DNA of 64,000 nucleotides from a virus. The notes under the pieces are model-generated. The model was not told the DNA's origin. It saw nothing but the letters and a program-made list of their open reading frames with translations, and did no database searches. The stretch lies in the IMG/VR virus record IMGVR_UViG_3300025466_000012, positions 124,001-188,000 of that record. One strand, given 5' to 3'. Below are positions 1-6,965 of this stretch, in pieces (the stretch's first letter is position 1; every line of letters begins with the position of its first letter). Both the position numbers and the translations under genes were made by a program.

Positions 1-411
1 AGATACGATACATGGTCGATGGACCATACTTTAGCTCATATCATACACCCCATGTTGATCCAGCTCAAAAACACCAAACACGGTGCTCCATTCACCGATG
101 ATGAAGATGTACCCGAAGAATTGAGCAGTTGGAAGGCAGAACCAAAAGAGAATGAATGGGATACCGATTCTAACCATTTCAAGCGTTGGGACTGGATCCT
201 GGATCAAATGATCTGGTCTTTTGCTCAGGAACTTGAAGATGATGATGTAAGTCAGTTTTACGATCATTCAGAAAGTTTTGAGCAAGGTGGTGATTTTAAC
301 GAACGTTTGAAAAATATAAAAGTAGACCGAGAAGGGCTCAAAGCACACCAGGATCGCAAGGCCAACGGATTTAGACTGTTTGGCAAGTATTATCAGAATC
401 TGTGGGATTGA
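1..411 (+). CDS. Conserved T4-type phage protein, 5' truncated
   Basis: The reading frame is open from the first base of the window, so the true start lies upstream; the first visible Met codon is at 19, but the residues before it (RYDTWS) continue the pattern. The protein is acidic and rich in Trp and Asp (WDTDSNHFKRWDWILDQMIW), with a centre typical of a small protein family I know from T4-like phages; its function is not established. It ends in a TGATG overlap with the next gene, which suggests translational coupling. No catalytic motif or signal peptide is visible. Confidence 0.75.
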   Translation, partial: RYDTWSMDHTLAHIIHPMLIQLKNTKHGAPFTDDEDVPEELSSWKAEPKENEWDTDSNHFKRWDWILDQMIWSFAQELEDDDVSQFYDHSESFEQGGDFNERLKNIKVDREGLKAHQDRKANGFRLFGKYYQNLWD

Positions 412-893
412 TGAGCAATCAGGCCGACGGACGCAACAGCCGTGACATGATCAACGGCAATGTGTTGGTTGAATTTATCAACCGAAACGTGACTGCTTAC
501 CCAACCGAGGTCAGCGGTCCGTCATTTGATCTGGTTCCTGTGGCTCAGCAGAAGGACATCATGATCAATGTGGCCAGAATGCACGCCCGACAGGAATACA
601 ATCGCATCATGGAACTGGTGGCTGTGCTACAGCGACAGGCCACCGAAGTGTACAAAAGATTGGACATAACTGATCTGGTACATGCCGCACACTACGAGTT
701 CCAGATCTATCATGGTCAGTGCTACTGGCTGGCACGAGATCTTGCGCACGGTGGTACCTTGCTGACTCAGACCGGTCCAGACGAATGGACCACGTCCAAA
801 CCTGCCAATTGGGAATATGTGTGTAGAGTAAAATGGCTGGGTGACTACACCTGGATTGAAGTTGACACCAATGGCGAAAGTGTGTTAAAATAA
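411..893 (+). CDS. DUF2452-like conserved protein
   Basis: 160-residue protein. The ATG at 411 overlaps the upstream TGA and is preferred over an in-frame GTG at 402, which would sit inside the previous gene. The second half has the pattern of the DUF2452 family: LQRQA, then YEFQIYHGQCYWL, then TGPDEW. DUF2452 proteins occur in bacteria, eukaryotes and phages and have no agreed biochemical role. The start-stop overlap places it in a run of small genes reaching 1778. The family match is from pattern memory and is less certain than the coding call. Confidence 0.7.
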   Translation: MSNQADGRNSRDMINGNVLVEFINRNVTAYPTEVSGPSFDLVPVAQQKDIMINVARMHARQEYNRIMELVAVLQRQATEVYKRLDITDLVHAAHYEFQIYHGQCYWLARDLAHGGTLLTQTGPDEWTTSKPANWEYVCRVKWLGDYTWIEVDTNGESVLK

Positions 894-896
894 CTT

Positions 897-1148
897 ATGA
901 CCGGACACAATACATTTGAACAGCTGGTGGCATTTGCAGACCCTGTTTCGGGCACGACACGCCCACCCATCACTCGGTCCCAATACGATGAATGGAAACG
1001 ACAGTTTTCGTTTGATGCCTTGGCTGGTTTGCGGTACGGACAGAGTTTTTGCAACAGATTTGGTATAACCGATAACATCCTGTATTATACCATGCATGTG
1101 CCGGCCGATTGCGATCGATATATAGAAACGCGGTACCTAGAAAAATGA
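897..1148 (+). CDS. Small hypothetical phage protein
   Basis: 83 residues, starting three bases after the previous stop and ending in an ATGA overlap with the GGCT-like gene at 1145. Polar and aromatic, without transmembrane segment or known motif (central sequence YGQSFCNRFGITDN). The tight spacing and shared strand are the main evidence that it is real. I do not recognise a function. Confidence 0.6.
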   Translation: MTGHNTFEQLVAFADPVSGTTRPPITRSQYDEWKRQFSFDALAGLRYGQSFCNRFGITDNILYYTMHVPADCDRYIETRYLEK

Positions 1149-1555
1149 TAGATTCTGCCACGTTATATTTTGCTTACGGAGCCAACATGGATGTGGATGC
1201 CATGTCATGGCGTTGTCCAGATGCACGGCCCAGAGGTGTGTTCCTGCTGAACAATTGGCAACTGAACTTCTACTGCCATGCCACCATACAACCATGCAAG
1301 GGTTCGGCCGTGGCCGGAGTGCTGTGGGCTCTCACACCCGACTGTGAAGCCCGGCTGGATCGATTTGAAGGTTATCCTGACTATTATACCAAGCGCACCT
1401 GGCATCAGGACGGACAATGGATCATGTTCTACGAAATGACTGATCCCAAAACTGGTCGACCCAGTACCGGCTATGTCGACAACATAGCTCAAAGCTATCG
1501 CAACTGGCGCTTGCCCATGGATCGATTACAGGTGGCCTTGCATGACCTTGCTTGA
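1145..1555 (+). CDS. Gamma-glutamylcyclotransferase-like (GGCT fold) protein
   Basis: 136-residue protein with the glycine-rich substrate loop of the GGCT/AIG2 superfamily near the N-terminus (YFAYGANM, residues 8-15) and a later RFEGYPDYY segment containing the likely general-base Glu. Members of this fold release 5-oxoproline from gamma-glutamyl amines or act on related amide-linked metabolites; the substrate here is unknown. The ATG at 1145 overlaps the upstream stop (ATGA) and puts YGANM at the usual distance; an in-frame start at 1109 would lie inside the previous gene. Its 3' end overlaps the next gene by 14 bases. Confidence 0.72.
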   Translation: MIDSATLYFAYGANMDVDAMSWRCPDARPRGVFLLNNWQLNFYCHATIQPCKGSAVAGVLWALTPDCEARLDRFEGYPDYYTKRTWHQDGQWIMFYEMTDPKTGRPSTGYVDNIAQSYRNWRLPMDRLQVALHDLA

Positions 1556-1778
1556 CCCAGTCCACATGATCGGCGACGCCGATGGCTTTGCTCATGCACA
1601 GGAAATAGTCAAACCCCGTGGTCAACTTGAAATCATACTGGAATGGGCCAAACAGAATCTGGAAAAAGAATGGCGTTGGCAGTTGATCGAAACCAGCAGC
1701 AACCATCGCCCTGGCCGATATATTTTCTATTTTGATTCAGAACGCGACTATTTGGCATTTGTGCTCAAATGGAGTTGA
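1542..1778 (+). CDS. Small conserved phage protein (PGRYIFYF motif)
   Basis: 78 residues, starting inside the last codons of the GGCT-like gene. The C-terminal half contains WRWQLIETSS, PGRYIFYFDSERDYLAF and a terminal WS, a pattern seen in small uncharacterised phage proteins. Its stop codon lies inside the sigma70-type promoter at 1775, so it is the last gene of the upstream transcription unit. Function unknown. Confidence 0.65.
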   Translation: MTLLDPVHMIGDADGFAHAQEIVKPRGQLEIILEWAKQNLEKEWRWQLIETSSNHRPGRYIFYFDSERDYLAFVLKWS

Positions 1779-1803
1779 CCTCAAATGCCAGATAGCTTAT
1801 AAT
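1775..1803 (+). promoter_or_regulatory. Sigma70-type promoter
   Basis: TTGACC (1775-1780) and TATAAT (1798-1803) with a 17-bp spacer, 22 bp before the ATG at 1826. It is one of a set of near-consensus host-type promoters in this window, all with the same spacer, and presumably serves early transcription of 1826-2521. Confidence 0.85.
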
Positions 1804-1825
1804 ATACATATATTAAGGAATCGTT

Positions 1826-2164
1826 ATGTCAGACAACGAAATTGAATTATTGGGTCAACGCATAGAAACAGCACATCGCCAGTTGCAACAGGGTGCCACT
1901 GAGTGGGCCAGAAACTACTGGAGCCAAGTGATCGATCAGCTGACACGTCAATGGCGTGCCAGTTCGGCCAACAATCAAGGCCAGGCCTTGGGCCCCGGCA
2001 ACAACAGATGGACCATAGATCGAGATTTTATAGATACATGTTCGGGACTGGAACCCGACCCGATCAGCAGATCACTGAAACGCATCATGTCCGCAATTTC
2101 ACAGTCAGGGTTGTCCGACAGCTGGGAACGTGCGCGAAATAGACAACTGACCGGAGGTGGGTGA
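1826..2164 (+). CDS. Hypothetical protein behind strong promoter
   Basis: 112 residues, first gene after the promoter at 1775, with a weak purine-rich ribosome-binding site (aaggaat). Predicted mostly helical, rich in Gln, Arg and Trp (AHRQLQQGATEWARNYWSQV). No motif recognised. The stop overlaps the next start (TGATG at 2162-2166). The promoter position suggests early expression and possibly a host-takeover role, but this is inference from placement only. Confidence 0.65.
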   Translation: MSDNEIELLGQRIETAHRQLQQGATEWARNYWSQVIDQLTRQWRASSANNQGQALGPGNNRWTIDRDFIDTCSGLEPDPISRSLKRIMSAISQSGLSDSWERARNRQLTGGG

Positions 2165-2343
2165 TGCAACAAAAAATCATCAGACCGGGCAGTTATTGGG
2201 CCAGCGCAGACGGTAAAGAATTTGAAGTAAAACATGTACAGGACAACGTGGTCTGGTATCAGAATCGCGAAAATGTTTACTCGTGTTTGATCGAAGCATT
2301 CCAACATAGATTCACTGAAAGGACCAATCATGACCGAGGATAG
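2164..2343 (+). CDS. Small hypothetical protein
   Basis: 59 residues from the ATG at 2164, which has the strong ribosome-binding site GGAGGTGG just upstream; an adjacent in-frame GTG at 2161 is the alternative. Beta-rich look (GSYWASADGKEFEVKHVQDN), perhaps a small barrel, but no family recognised. It overlaps the next gene by 14 bases. Confidence 0.6.
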   Translation: MQQKIIRPGSYWASADGKEFEVKHVQDNVVWYQNRENVYSCLIEAFQHRFTERTNHDRG

Positions 2344-2521
2344 ACAGATGGTAGCACAGGCAGTACTGGATGGAGTGATCAGTGCCGATTACTTGACCGA
2401 CAGCGAGTTGGAGGCTATCGAAATACGAGTACAGGAATTCTGCATGCAACGAGAAATGGATGCAGCAGAATCTCGAGGATTATCAGTGTTCGACGGGGTT
2501 GACGGCGACCCGGTCCACTAA
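2330..2521 (+). CDS. Small acidic hypothetical protein
   Basis: 63 residues with ribosome-binding site GAAAGGA before the ATG at 2330. Strongly acidic helical sequence (YLTDSELEAIEIRVQEF), a composition common in small early phage proteins that bind host factors; no family recognised. It is the last gene before a 319-bp stretch without a convincing gene. Confidence 0.6.
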   Translation: MTEDRQMVAQAVLDGVISADYLTDSELEAIEIRVQEFCMQREMDAAESRGLSVFDGVDGDPVH

Positions 2522-2782
2522 ACTCAATGGTGCCGGGTGATTCCGGCTAGTGTGATCCGCACGATAACTGGCCTAATCAGTCAGGGATGGTTCCCGACAA
2601 ACCCTATCGGGCGCTGGCAATGCGTAACGGACGCCTCGAGAGCGGATGAGGTTTGGTTTTTATGGTCGCTGACTCTTATCAGAGAACCGACTACTTGTGG
2701 TCTTGCCGCAAGACCACAGAGAATGCAAACAATAGTACCGCCGGGCGTCGCAGAGCATGCATGTTGCAAATACGCAACACGA
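2522..2782 (+). other. Gene-poor region with strong hairpins
   Basis: No coding region is convincing here; a 92-codon frame at 2537-2815 has no ribosome-binding site and odd composition. Several inverted repeats are visible: GCCGG/CCGGC (2532-2536 with 2543-2547), a perfect 10-bp stem TGTGGTCTTG/CAAGACCACA around a 3-nt CCG loop (2696-2718), and GTTGC/GCAAC just before the next promoter. None is followed by a T-run. It could be a structured RNA or processed 3' leader; no known RNA family is recognised. Confidence 0.5.
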
Positions 2783-2811
2783 TTGACACAAATAGATTGT
2801 TGTTATATACT
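2783..2811 (+). promoter_or_regulatory. Sigma70-type promoter of ABC-GNAT operon
   Basis: TTGACA (2783-2788, perfect -35) and TATACT (2806-2811) separated by 17 bp, 29 bp before the ATG at 2841. It should drive the three overlapping genes 2841-5043. Confidence 0.85.
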
Positions 2812-2840
2812 GTAGTTCTTGTCAACTAAAAAGGTGCGTT

Positions 2841-3446
2841 ATGTTTGAATCTACCAAACCCAATTCTTATAACGAAAACAGAAAAGCCAATATAAAAAAT
2901 CACAATCTTCCTATTTTACAATTTATGTATATGGGAGATTCAACTAAAACACTAGAATGTCTTATAACTAAAACCCCTGGTTTTATAAATGTACCAGACC
3001 TGGTCACAGGCAACAACAAACTTAGATTCAGATTGGATTTCAATCATATCAGACAAAAAGAATCAGGCTCTAGTTCTGCTGGATTTTCTCTCGATAAAGG
3101 CCACCGAGCCCCGAGCGGTATTTTTAGAGAAACTAAATTTGATAACTTTTATTCAAATCACGCATACCTTTACGAGTTCATGTGTATAATGCCAATTTGT
3201 ACCGAGTATCATTCGTATATCAGTCAAGATAGCGCCAAAGGCAATATAACACTACAGAATTACAAAAAGGAGTGTTGGTCTTGGATATTGAAAACACCAG
3301 CCAATTATAAAAATTTTTGCAAGACTTTTAATTTGAATGGCATAAGTTACCAGGAAATAATTGATCATCTTAGCGATATCAATCATGCCCCGATTCACGA
3401 GAGACTAACGTACAATCTCAAAGATGGTAGTTATACATTAAAATGA
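2841..3446 (+). CDS. Hypothetical protein, possible HNH-type nuclease
   Basis: 201 residues with visibly more A+T and AAA/AAT codons than its neighbours, suggesting recent acquisition. Two segments faintly resemble an HNH core: RFRLDFNHIRQ near residue 65 and CIMPICTEYHSYIS near residue 118, which would supply the DxNH and Cys/His parts. The usual pair of CxxC zinc knuckles is absent, so the assignment is weak. It is the first gene behind a strong promoter and overlaps the next gene as ATGA, in an operon with an ABC-ATPase/GNAT fusion. Homing endonucleases are common in T4-like phages, which gives an alternative reading of its composition. Confidence 0.5.
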   Translation: MFESTKPNSYNENRKANIKNHNLPILQFMYMGDSTKTLECLITKTPGFINVPDLVTGNNKLRFRLDFNHIRQKESGSSSAGFSLDKGHRAPSGIFRETKFDNFYSNHAYLYEFMCIMPICTEYHSYISQDSAKGNITLQNYKKECWSWILKTPANYKNFCKTFNLNGISYQEIIDHLSDINHAPIHERLTYNLKDGSYTLK

Positions 3447-3994
3447 ATCTACAAGAATCTCTCAATCGTTTCACCAATGCCAACTATCCTAGAGTCAAGC
3501 GTAGCTCGGCTACCCATACCGAAAGTTTGGCCATTGCAGTAATCGAACTTGATCGCTTGGTCGCACTGTACAAAAATGAACATACTCCACAGACTGCCAG
3601 ATTGTTGCGTGACAGCATGGATCACTGGATCCGACGTTATCATGGCTATGTGATTGGTGGAGGCATACGCTCGCATTACCGTGAATCTGGTGTAGATTTA
3701 AAAAATTGTATTTTTGAACATGTGATTCCAGCGGCCAAAGTGCGTGACATGCTGATACAAGGTGTATTGACCACTGCCCAGGCTTTAAACACTCCTACTT
3801 GTTTTATCAGTAAACCCAATGATCAACTGTTGCGTAAACACCGACGTGTAAGTTCAAGCCCCAATTACTGGAAGTTTTTTGAGCGATATGACATTTTTGA
3901 TGCCAGCACCGAGTTTGTCACGCACGATGGTCACCTGATCAATTGTGATCAATGGACATTACAAGATCATTTCAACTTATTTGGAATTGTATGA
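3443..3994 (+). CDS. Unknown protein, partner of ABC-GNAT fusion
   Basis: 183 residues, translationally coupled on both sides (ATGA overlaps at 3443 and 3991). The N-terminal half looks helical (ESLAIAVIELDRLVALYKN); the middle has GYVIGGGIRSHYRESG followed by CIFEHVIPAAKVRDMLI, and the C-terminal half is rich in aromatics (NYWKFFERYDIF). I do not recognise a family. The FEHVIP segment with invariant-looking Glu/His could be a metal or nuclease site, but this is speculation. Coupling to the ABC-ATPase/GNAT gene suggests the two act together. Confidence 0.6.
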   Translation: MNLQESLNRFTNANYPRVKRSSATHTESLAIAVIELDRLVALYKNEHTPQTARLLRDSMDHWIRRYHGYVIGGGIRSHYRESGVDLKNCIFEHVIPAAKVRDMLIQGVLTTAQALNTPTCFISKPNDQLLRKHRRVSSSPNYWKFFERYDIFDASTEFVTHDGHLINCDQWTLQDHFNLFGIV

Positions 3995-5043
3995 GCTACC
4001 TAGACCAAATACGAGCCAAGTACGATATCCGAGACTACAAAGAACAGGCTGTCACTGTTCCCAAGTTGCCCGATGATGGAATCATACTCATAGTGGGCAC
4101 ATCAGGATCGGGCAAAAGCACGATCCTACGCACCTTGGGCGACCGACAAGCACATTTTGATCCTGAAACAACTGTGATTGAAAATTTCTCTACTGCCCAG
4201 CGTGGTGAGGAACTGCTGTTGGCCACCGGCTTGCGAAGCATACCCACTTGGTTTCGCTCACCCACAACACTCAGCAATGGTGAACGTCACAGATTTGAAA
4301 TGGCTCTTTGTATTGATCAAGGCATCACAACTATAGATGAATTTACGTCAGTGGTCGACCGAGACACAGCCAAGAGCTTGGCCTACAGCATGCGACAGTA
4401 TTATGATAGATCGGGCCAGACCGAACCGCTTTACATCGCGTCGTGTCACAGAGACATCATTGAGTGGTTGGATCCTGAGTGGGTCTATGACACAGATCTC
4501 TGTGTGTTGGAAAATCGGAGGTTACCCCATCGATTGGGGAGACCCAGTCTTGCCCTCACCATCCGCAGCACAAGTATCAAGTATTGGCGATATTTCGGTC
4601 GACATCATTATCTAGACACCAAAATCTCAAAAAGTGCTCATTACTATGTGCTCATGCTGGGTGACAAACCCATTGGCTTCCATGCTGCCATACATTCGAC
4701 CAACCGAGACATCCACAGTTACTGGCGCGGGCACAGGACTGTGATCTTGCCCGAGTTTCAAGGCATGGGCATAGGCACTGCATTTTCGGATGCCATTGCT
4801 GAAATCTATGTCAGCCGCGGATTCAGATACTTTTCAAAGACTGCTCATCCGGCCTTTGGTGAACATAGAGAACGCAGTCCCTTGTGGCGTGCCACGTCCA
4901 CCAACAAAAAATCTCGATTGGGCAGTTATCTACTCAAGGACGGCAGTATCAGGGCCATGCCCGGCTATGGAGGCAATGCAGAAATCGCCCGTAGAGATGC
5001 TGGTCGTGTGTGTTACAGTCACGAGTATATCGGCAAAAAATAA
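3991..5043 (+). CDS. ABC-type ATPase fused to GNAT acetyltransferase domain (COG2401-like)
   Basis: 350 residues from the ATG at 3991 (ATGA overlap with the upstream stop). The N-terminal ABC ATPase has Walker A GTSGSGKST (36-44), an ABC signature LSNGERHR (94-101), Walker B with catalytic Glu ITTIDEF (112-118) and an H-loop His153 (SCHRD). There are no membrane segments, so it is a soluble ABC ATPase and not a transporter. The C-terminal half is GNAT-like with the acetyl-CoA loop QGMGIGTA (257-264), preceded by HHYL (205-208) and followed by KTAHPAFGEHRE. This architecture is known as COG2401, with no settled function; GNAT relatives such as Mu Mom modify DNA bases, so a nucleic-acid or nucleotide modification role is possible. 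Last gene of the operon from 2783. Confidence 0.8.
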   Translation: MSYLDQIRAKYDIRDYKEQAVTVPKLPDDGIILIVGTSGSGKSTILRTLGDRQAHFDPETTVIENFSTAQRGEELLLATGLRSIPTWFRSPTTLSNGERHRFEMALCIDQGITTIDEFTSVVDRDTAKSLAYSMRQYYDRSGQTEPLYIASCHRDIIEWLDPEWVYDTDLCVLENRRLPHRLGRPSLALTIRSTSIKYWRYFGRHHYLDTKISKSAHYYVLMLGDKPIGFHAAIHSTNRDIHSYWRGHRTVILPEFQGMGIGTAFSDAIAEIYVSRGFRYFSKTAHPAFGEHRERSPLWRATSTNKKSRLGSYLLKDGSIRAMPGYGGNAEIARRDAGRVCYSHEYIGKK

Positions 5044-5044
5044 C

Positions 5045-5073
5045 TTGCTATATCAGTGAAAACACTATATAAT
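5045..5073 (+). promoter_or_regulatory. Sigma70-type promoter of rubrerythrin gene
   Basis: TTGCTA (5045-5050) and perfect TATAAT (5068-5073), 17-bp spacer. A full ribosome-binding site AAGGAGG (5094-5100) follows before the ATG at 5106. Confidence 0.8.
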
Positions 5074-5105
5074 CATTGTTGTAACTTTAACACAAGGAGG
5101 AGCAT

Positions 5106-5543
5106 ATGGCTCAATTAAAAGGTAGTAAGACACACGAAAATCTCAAAGAAGCATTTGCTGGAGAATCAATGGCCAATCGCAGATATTTGTATTTCGCGAA
5201 CCAGGCCGACATTGCAGGTGCCAATGATGTGGCATCTTTGTTCCGTAGCACAGCCGAAGGCGAGACTGGACATGCACACGGTCACATGGAGTTCTTGATC
5301 GAAGGTGGCGCAGGCGAACCTGGCACTGGCTTGCCGGGCCGCAATCCGCAAGAAGCACTGGAAGCAGCGGTACACGGCGAAACACACGAGTACACCGACA
5401 TGTATCCAGGCATGGCCAAAACAGCTCGCGACGAAGGATTTGACGAAATCGCCGACTGGTTTGAAACTTTGGCCAAGGCCGAGCGTAGCCATGCCAATCG
5501 CTATACCAAAGCCCTGGACGTTTACAAGTCCGAAAACAGTTAG
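5106..5543 (+). CDS. Rubrerythrin-type diiron protein without rubredoxin domain
   Basis: 145-residue ferritin-like four-helix protein. The first helix pair has the rubrerythrin pattern [14 protein letters not shown] (Glu20) and [11 protein letters not shown] (Glu53, His56); the second repeats it with [22 protein letters not shown] and [11 protein letters not shown]. These residues bind the diiron centre that reduces hydrogen peroxide. Full-length rubrerythrins carry a C-terminal rubredoxin domain with two CxxC pairs, absent here, so an external electron donor would be needed. Strong promoter and AAGGAGG site indicate high early expression. With SOD, Dps and a second ferritin-like gene in the window it forms an oxidative-stress set. 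Confidence 0.88.
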   Translation: MAQLKGSKTHENLKEAFAGESMANRRYLYFANQADIAGANDVASLFRSTAEGETGHAHGHMEFLIEGGAGEPGTGLPGRNPQEALEAAVHGETHEYTDMYPGMAKTARDEGFDEIADWFETLAKAERSHANRYTKALDVYKSENS

Positions 5544-5598
5544 GCATAATGTGTACAGGCCAGTCAACAAAATCACGGTACAAGGCGTTATATACTGT

Positions 5599-5904
5599 AT
5601 GAAATACTTTTTTGTACTGTTTTTGTTGTTGGCCGCTCCGGCACATGCCCTGGATCATCTGCAGGTGGTCAAGACTGCCACACGATCACACATCAAGATA
5701 TCATTGCCAAGATCGTTACGGCCAGTCTTGATCTGCCAGGCCGATGACGACGACGGGGATGATGATCAACTGGACGTGCAAGTGGCCTATCGCAGGCCCG
5801 ACCTGATTGAAAACAGCGAACTGTCGTTGTCGGACTATGTCAAATTGAGATTGGACAATGCTCGCAGATTGGCTTTGTTAGAACACCACAAACACTGGGG
5901 CTAA
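5599..5904 (+). CDS. Small secreted (periplasmic) protein
   Basis: 101 residues from the ATG at 5599. The first 18 residues (MKYFFVLFLLLAAPAHA, then LD) form a clear Sec signal peptide with an AHA cleavage site. The mature part has a short acidic run (DDDDGDDD) and a helical C-terminus (YVKLRLDNARRLALLEHH). No family recognised. It lies between rubrerythrin and the radical SAM gene. Export suggests action on the host envelope, but this rests only on the signal peptide. A longer in-frame extension upstream overlaps rubrerythrin and is not credible. Confidence 0.65.
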   Translation: MKYFFVLFLLLAAPAHALDHLQVVKTATRSHIKISLPRSLRPVLICQADDDDGDDDQLDVQVAYRRPDLIENSELSLSDYVKLRLDNARRLALLEHHKHWG

Positions 5905-5916
5905 GTACTAGCACCC

Positions 5917-6813
5917 ATGCAACGATATCATACCATACAGCTGGATCCTGCCACCAGCCAGCCTGTACTAGAAAAATGGCAACACTATCCAGCTCCCACA
6001 CTGGAGATCACCACCATTGTGCCCGAAAAGGGCTGTGTGGTTGACTGTGTGTTCTGTCCACAACGGTTGCTGGAAAAGACCTATACCGGCACCAGGATCC
6101 TGACTCTGGATGCTTTTAAAACCCTGATCGATCGTGTGCCCACGGATGTGAGAATCACGTTTGCTGGCTTTACCGAACCCTGGATGAACCGCTATGCCAC
6201 CGACATGGTGGAATATGCCTGGGAAGAAGGTCATCCGGTCAGCGTTTTTACCACTGGCATTGGTGTCAGCATACAAGACCTTGAACGCTTGGTCACTATA
6301 CCTTATCATGGCAATCCCAATGGTGGATTTGTGTTGCACCTGCCTGACAGCGAAATGCTGGCACGACATCCGATCACGCCTGGCTACATCACCACCCTGA
6401 CCTGGTTGCGAGACAACCATCATAAAATTAAAAATTTCAGTACCATGACCATGGGCGGCCAAGTACACGAATCTGTGCGCCATTTGTTTGACTGGGCTCC
6501 CAGCTTTGACATGTGGAGTCGATCCGGCAATCTCATGCGAGAAGCCTTGCTCAAACCCAGACTGGTCAATCTCAAGGATAGGTGGAACGCGGTATATCAC
6601 GAGGATCAAAACAGGACCTGTGGTTGCGTGGAACATTTGTATCACAATGTGCTGTTGCCCAATGGCGATGTGAGCCTGTGTTGCATGGACTACGGACTTG
6701 ACCATATATTGGGAAATCTGTACACCCAGACCTATGAACAAATCATACCCGTGGCGCAGAGTTGCCACGATCTTTGCAACTACTGTGAAAACGGTGTGAA
6801 TCCAGTCAAATAA
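5917..6813 (+). CDS. Radical SAM enzyme with SPASM-like C-terminus
   Basis: 298 residues. The canonical [4Fe-4S]/SAM motif CxxxCxxC is at Cys40, Cys44 and Cys47 (CVVDCVFC). The C-terminal part holds a Cys-rich segment (CGCVEHLYH, LCCMDYGLDHILGNLY, CHDLCNYC) like the auxiliary cluster-binding SPASM/twitch regions of enzymes that modify peptides or sugars. The GNLYTQTYEQI stretch is typical of those domains. It is followed by a small basic ORF (6829), an ATP-grasp ligase and a glycosyltransferase-like gene, so a peptide- or sugar-modifying pathway is possible. Substrate unknown. Confidence 0.85.
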   Translation: MQRYHTIQLDPATSQPVLEKWQHYPAPTLEITTIVPEKGCVVDCVFCPQRLLEKTYTGTRILTLDAFKTLIDRVPTDVRITFAGFTEPWMNRYATDMVEYAWEEGHPVSVFTTGIGVSIQDLERLVTIPYHGNPNGGFVLHLPDSEMLARHPITPGYITTLTWLRDNHHKIKNFSTMTMGGQVHESVRHLFDWAPSFDMWSRSGNLMREALLKPRLVNLKDRWNAVYHEDQNRTCGCVEHLYHNVLLPNGDVSLCCMDYGLDHILGNLYTQTYEQIIPVAQSCHDLCNYCENGVNPVK

Positions 6814-6828
6814 CCCAAAGGGCATGAC

Positions 6829-6960
6829 ATGAAAGTACAGAAACTGATCAAAAAATTAAATCGGGCCGAAGTCGAACACAATCTTGAGCGAGTCAAGAAA
6901 CTGTGGTTCCGGTTGCTGAAAAAGAGCCTCAAGCACAAAAATACCGGATCTGCACAGTAG
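6829..6960 (+). CDS. Small basic peptide between radical SAM and ATP-grasp genes
   Basis: 43 residues, highly basic (MKVQKLIKKLNRAEVEHNLE then KKLWFRLLKKSLKHK). The ATG at 6829 follows AAAGGG at an acceptable distance and the ORF ends six bases before the next start, so it fits the operon exactly. Its position between a SPASM-like radical SAM enzyme and an ATP-grasp ligase is where a modified-peptide precursor is often found, but no leader/core boundary is evident and it may simply be a small DNA- or RNA-binding protein. Confidence 0.5.
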   Translation: MKVQKLIKKLNRAEVEHNLERVKKLWFRLLKKSLKHKNTGSAQ

Positions 6961-6965
6961 GCCTT

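Noticed and set aside
2537-2815. 92-codon open frame between the early genes and the promoter at 2783
   Set aside because: No ribosome-binding site, runs through a strong hairpin and the promoter, and composition is unlike the neighbouring proteins.
5143-5658. Long minus-strand frames opposite the rubrerythrin gene
   Set aside because: They mirror codon bias of a clear plus-strand gene; no start signals and implausible sequence.
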